A stretch of DNA of 64,000 nucleotides, from NCBI RefSeq assembly GCF_009730915.1, contig NW_024086832.1:42871-106870 (forward strand). Reading direction: 5' to 3'. Every line of letters begins with the position of its first letter. Positions within the stretch are counted from its first letter, which is position 1. Positions 62,881-64,000 of the stretch are shown here, piece after piece. The notes beneath the pieces were generated by a model. The model did no database searches. It was not told the DNA's origin and saw only the letters and a program-made list of their open reading frames with translations. The DNA comes from Dioscorea cayenensis subsp. rotundata (lineage: Eukaryota > Streptophyta > Magnoliopsida > Dioscoreales > Dioscoreaceae). The position numbers were made by a program, and so were the translations under genes.

Positions 62881-64000
62881 CTATGTTATCTTTTCACAAA
62901 GTCTTCTATTTTTCAATCAAAACCCTACTCCTATGTTTTTTTGGAATGTCTACTATTTTTCAATCAAAACACTAATCCTATGTTTTATTTTTGGAATGTC
63001 TCCCAATATTTGCTTTTCAATCAAAATCATAATCCTAAGTTTTCTTTTCAGAATGTCTTCTAGTTTTGAATCAAACCCTAGTCCTATGTCTTCTTTTCGA
63101 AATGTCTCCTATTTTTTATTTTCTATTCAAAACCAATTGCTATGATTTCTTTAAGAAATGTCTCCTATTTATTCTTTTTGAATCAAAACACTAATCCTAT
63201 GTTTTCTTTTTGCAATGCCTCCTATGATTTTGTTTTCAATCAAAACCCTAATCCAAAGTCTTCCTTTCAGAATGCATCCTATTTTTCAATGAAAACAATA
63301 ATCCTATGTTTTCTTTTCGAAATATCATCTATATTTGAATGAAGACCATAACCCTATGTTTTCTTTTTAGACTATCACCTAATTTTGAATCAAAGCCCTA
63401 AATTTATTTTTTCTTTTCAGAACGTCTACTATTTTTTGCATTTGAATCAAAACCCTAATCCTATGATTTTATTTTTGGAATGTCCTATTTTTGTATCAAA
63501 ACCCTAATCATATTTTTTCTTTTCGGAATGTCTCCTATTTTTCAATCAAAACCCTAATCCAACGTTTCTTTTCGGAATATCTCCAATTTATCAGTTTTAA
63601 ATCAAAACCATAATCCTTTTGTTTGTTTTCATAATGTCTCTTATTTTTTTTATCATAACCCAAATCCTATGTTTTCTATTTTTAGGGTCACCTTTTTTTT
63701 GGGTTTTTCATCAAAACATTAAGCTGATGTTTTCTTTCAGCGATGCCTCCTATTTTTTAATCAAAACATTACTCATATGTTTCCATCTAGGAATATCACA
63801 TATTTTTAAAACAAAACCCTAATCCTATGTTTTCTTCAAAAAATTCTACCATTTTTGGGGTTTTAATCAAAACCCAAATCGTATGTCTTCTTTTCAGAAT
63901 GTCTCATATTTTCGGTTTTGAATCAAAACCCTAATACTATGTGTTTCTTTTTGGAATGTCTCAAATTTATTATAATCAAAACCCAGCAATACGTAACTGA
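62881..64000. repeat. Degenerate minisatellite with AAACCCTAA motifs, running off the window
   Basis: Units of roughly 50-60 bp repeat the phrase TCAATCAAAACCCTAATCC, then TATGTTTTCTTTTCGGAATG, then TCTCCTATTTTT, about 20 times with substitutions and length changes. Many units include AAACCCTAA, the plant telo-box sequence. Open frames through it (such as 62870-63145) only reflect the repeat. The array starts directly at the outer end of the gypsy-like LTR and continues past 64000. Confidence 0.9.

Noticed and set aside
62881..64000. CRISPR-like array
   Set aside because: The repeats are degenerate, there are no unique spacers, and the genome is clearly a plant's.

Overview
This is a 64 kb window of a plant nuclear genome. 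The evidence is spliced genes with GT-AG introns, a CC-NB-LRR resistance-gene relative, a Raf-like MAPKKK with an EDR1 domain, F-box/LRR/FBD genes, and dense plant-type transposons (hAT, PIF/Harbinger, Ty1/copia, Ty3/gypsy, LINE). AT-rich non-coding DNA combined with GC-rich first exons (kinase, HSP20-like gene) suggests a monocot, possibly yam-like. That placement is an impression and was not tested.

Layout. 1-1.8 kb is AT-rich intergenic DNA. 1.8-5.4 kb (+) is a CNL-type NB-LRR pseudogene with an in-frame stop directly before its P-loop and two frameshifts. 7.9-16.2 kb (-) is a complete 13-exon Raf-like kinase gene, intact except for an apparent one-base insertion close to the C-terminus. 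19.3-19.8 kb (+) is a single-exon HSP20-like gene. 22.6-34.0 kb (-) is a PHD-finger/OBERON-like gene. I join its first coding exon (33.6-34.0 kb) to the rest (22.6-24.3 kb) across a 9.35 kb intron, because the splice phases match and the domains belong together. That intron carries a hAT MITE with a perfect 8-bp target duplication, two PIF-like elements, a broken copia pol and a compact LTR element. 37.4-40.5 kb holds a Ty3/gypsy element (-) that lost everything after the start of reverse transcriptase. 40.5-46.3 kb is transposon-rich and AT-rich. 46.3-48.3 kb (+) is an apparently intact three-exon F-box/LRR/FBD gene. 50.2-51.2 kb is its broken tandem copy. 52.1-58.2 kb is a non-autonomous LTR element with 2.8 kb LTRs and only about 0.5 kb between them. 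58.2-62.9 kb (-) is a second non-autonomous gypsy-like element without recognisable pol. From 62.9 kb to the end there is a degenerate tandem array whose units contain the plant telomere-like motif AAACCCTAA.

The genes are unrelated neighbours, not a pathway. The kinase and the NB-LRR both belong to families tied to immunity or stress signalling, but nothing in the sequence links them. The most interesting points are the giant transposon-filled intron, the two gutted LTR elements, the telobox array, and the clean inactivating lesions in the NB-LRR and the second F-box gene. I did not find a convincing new gene system.
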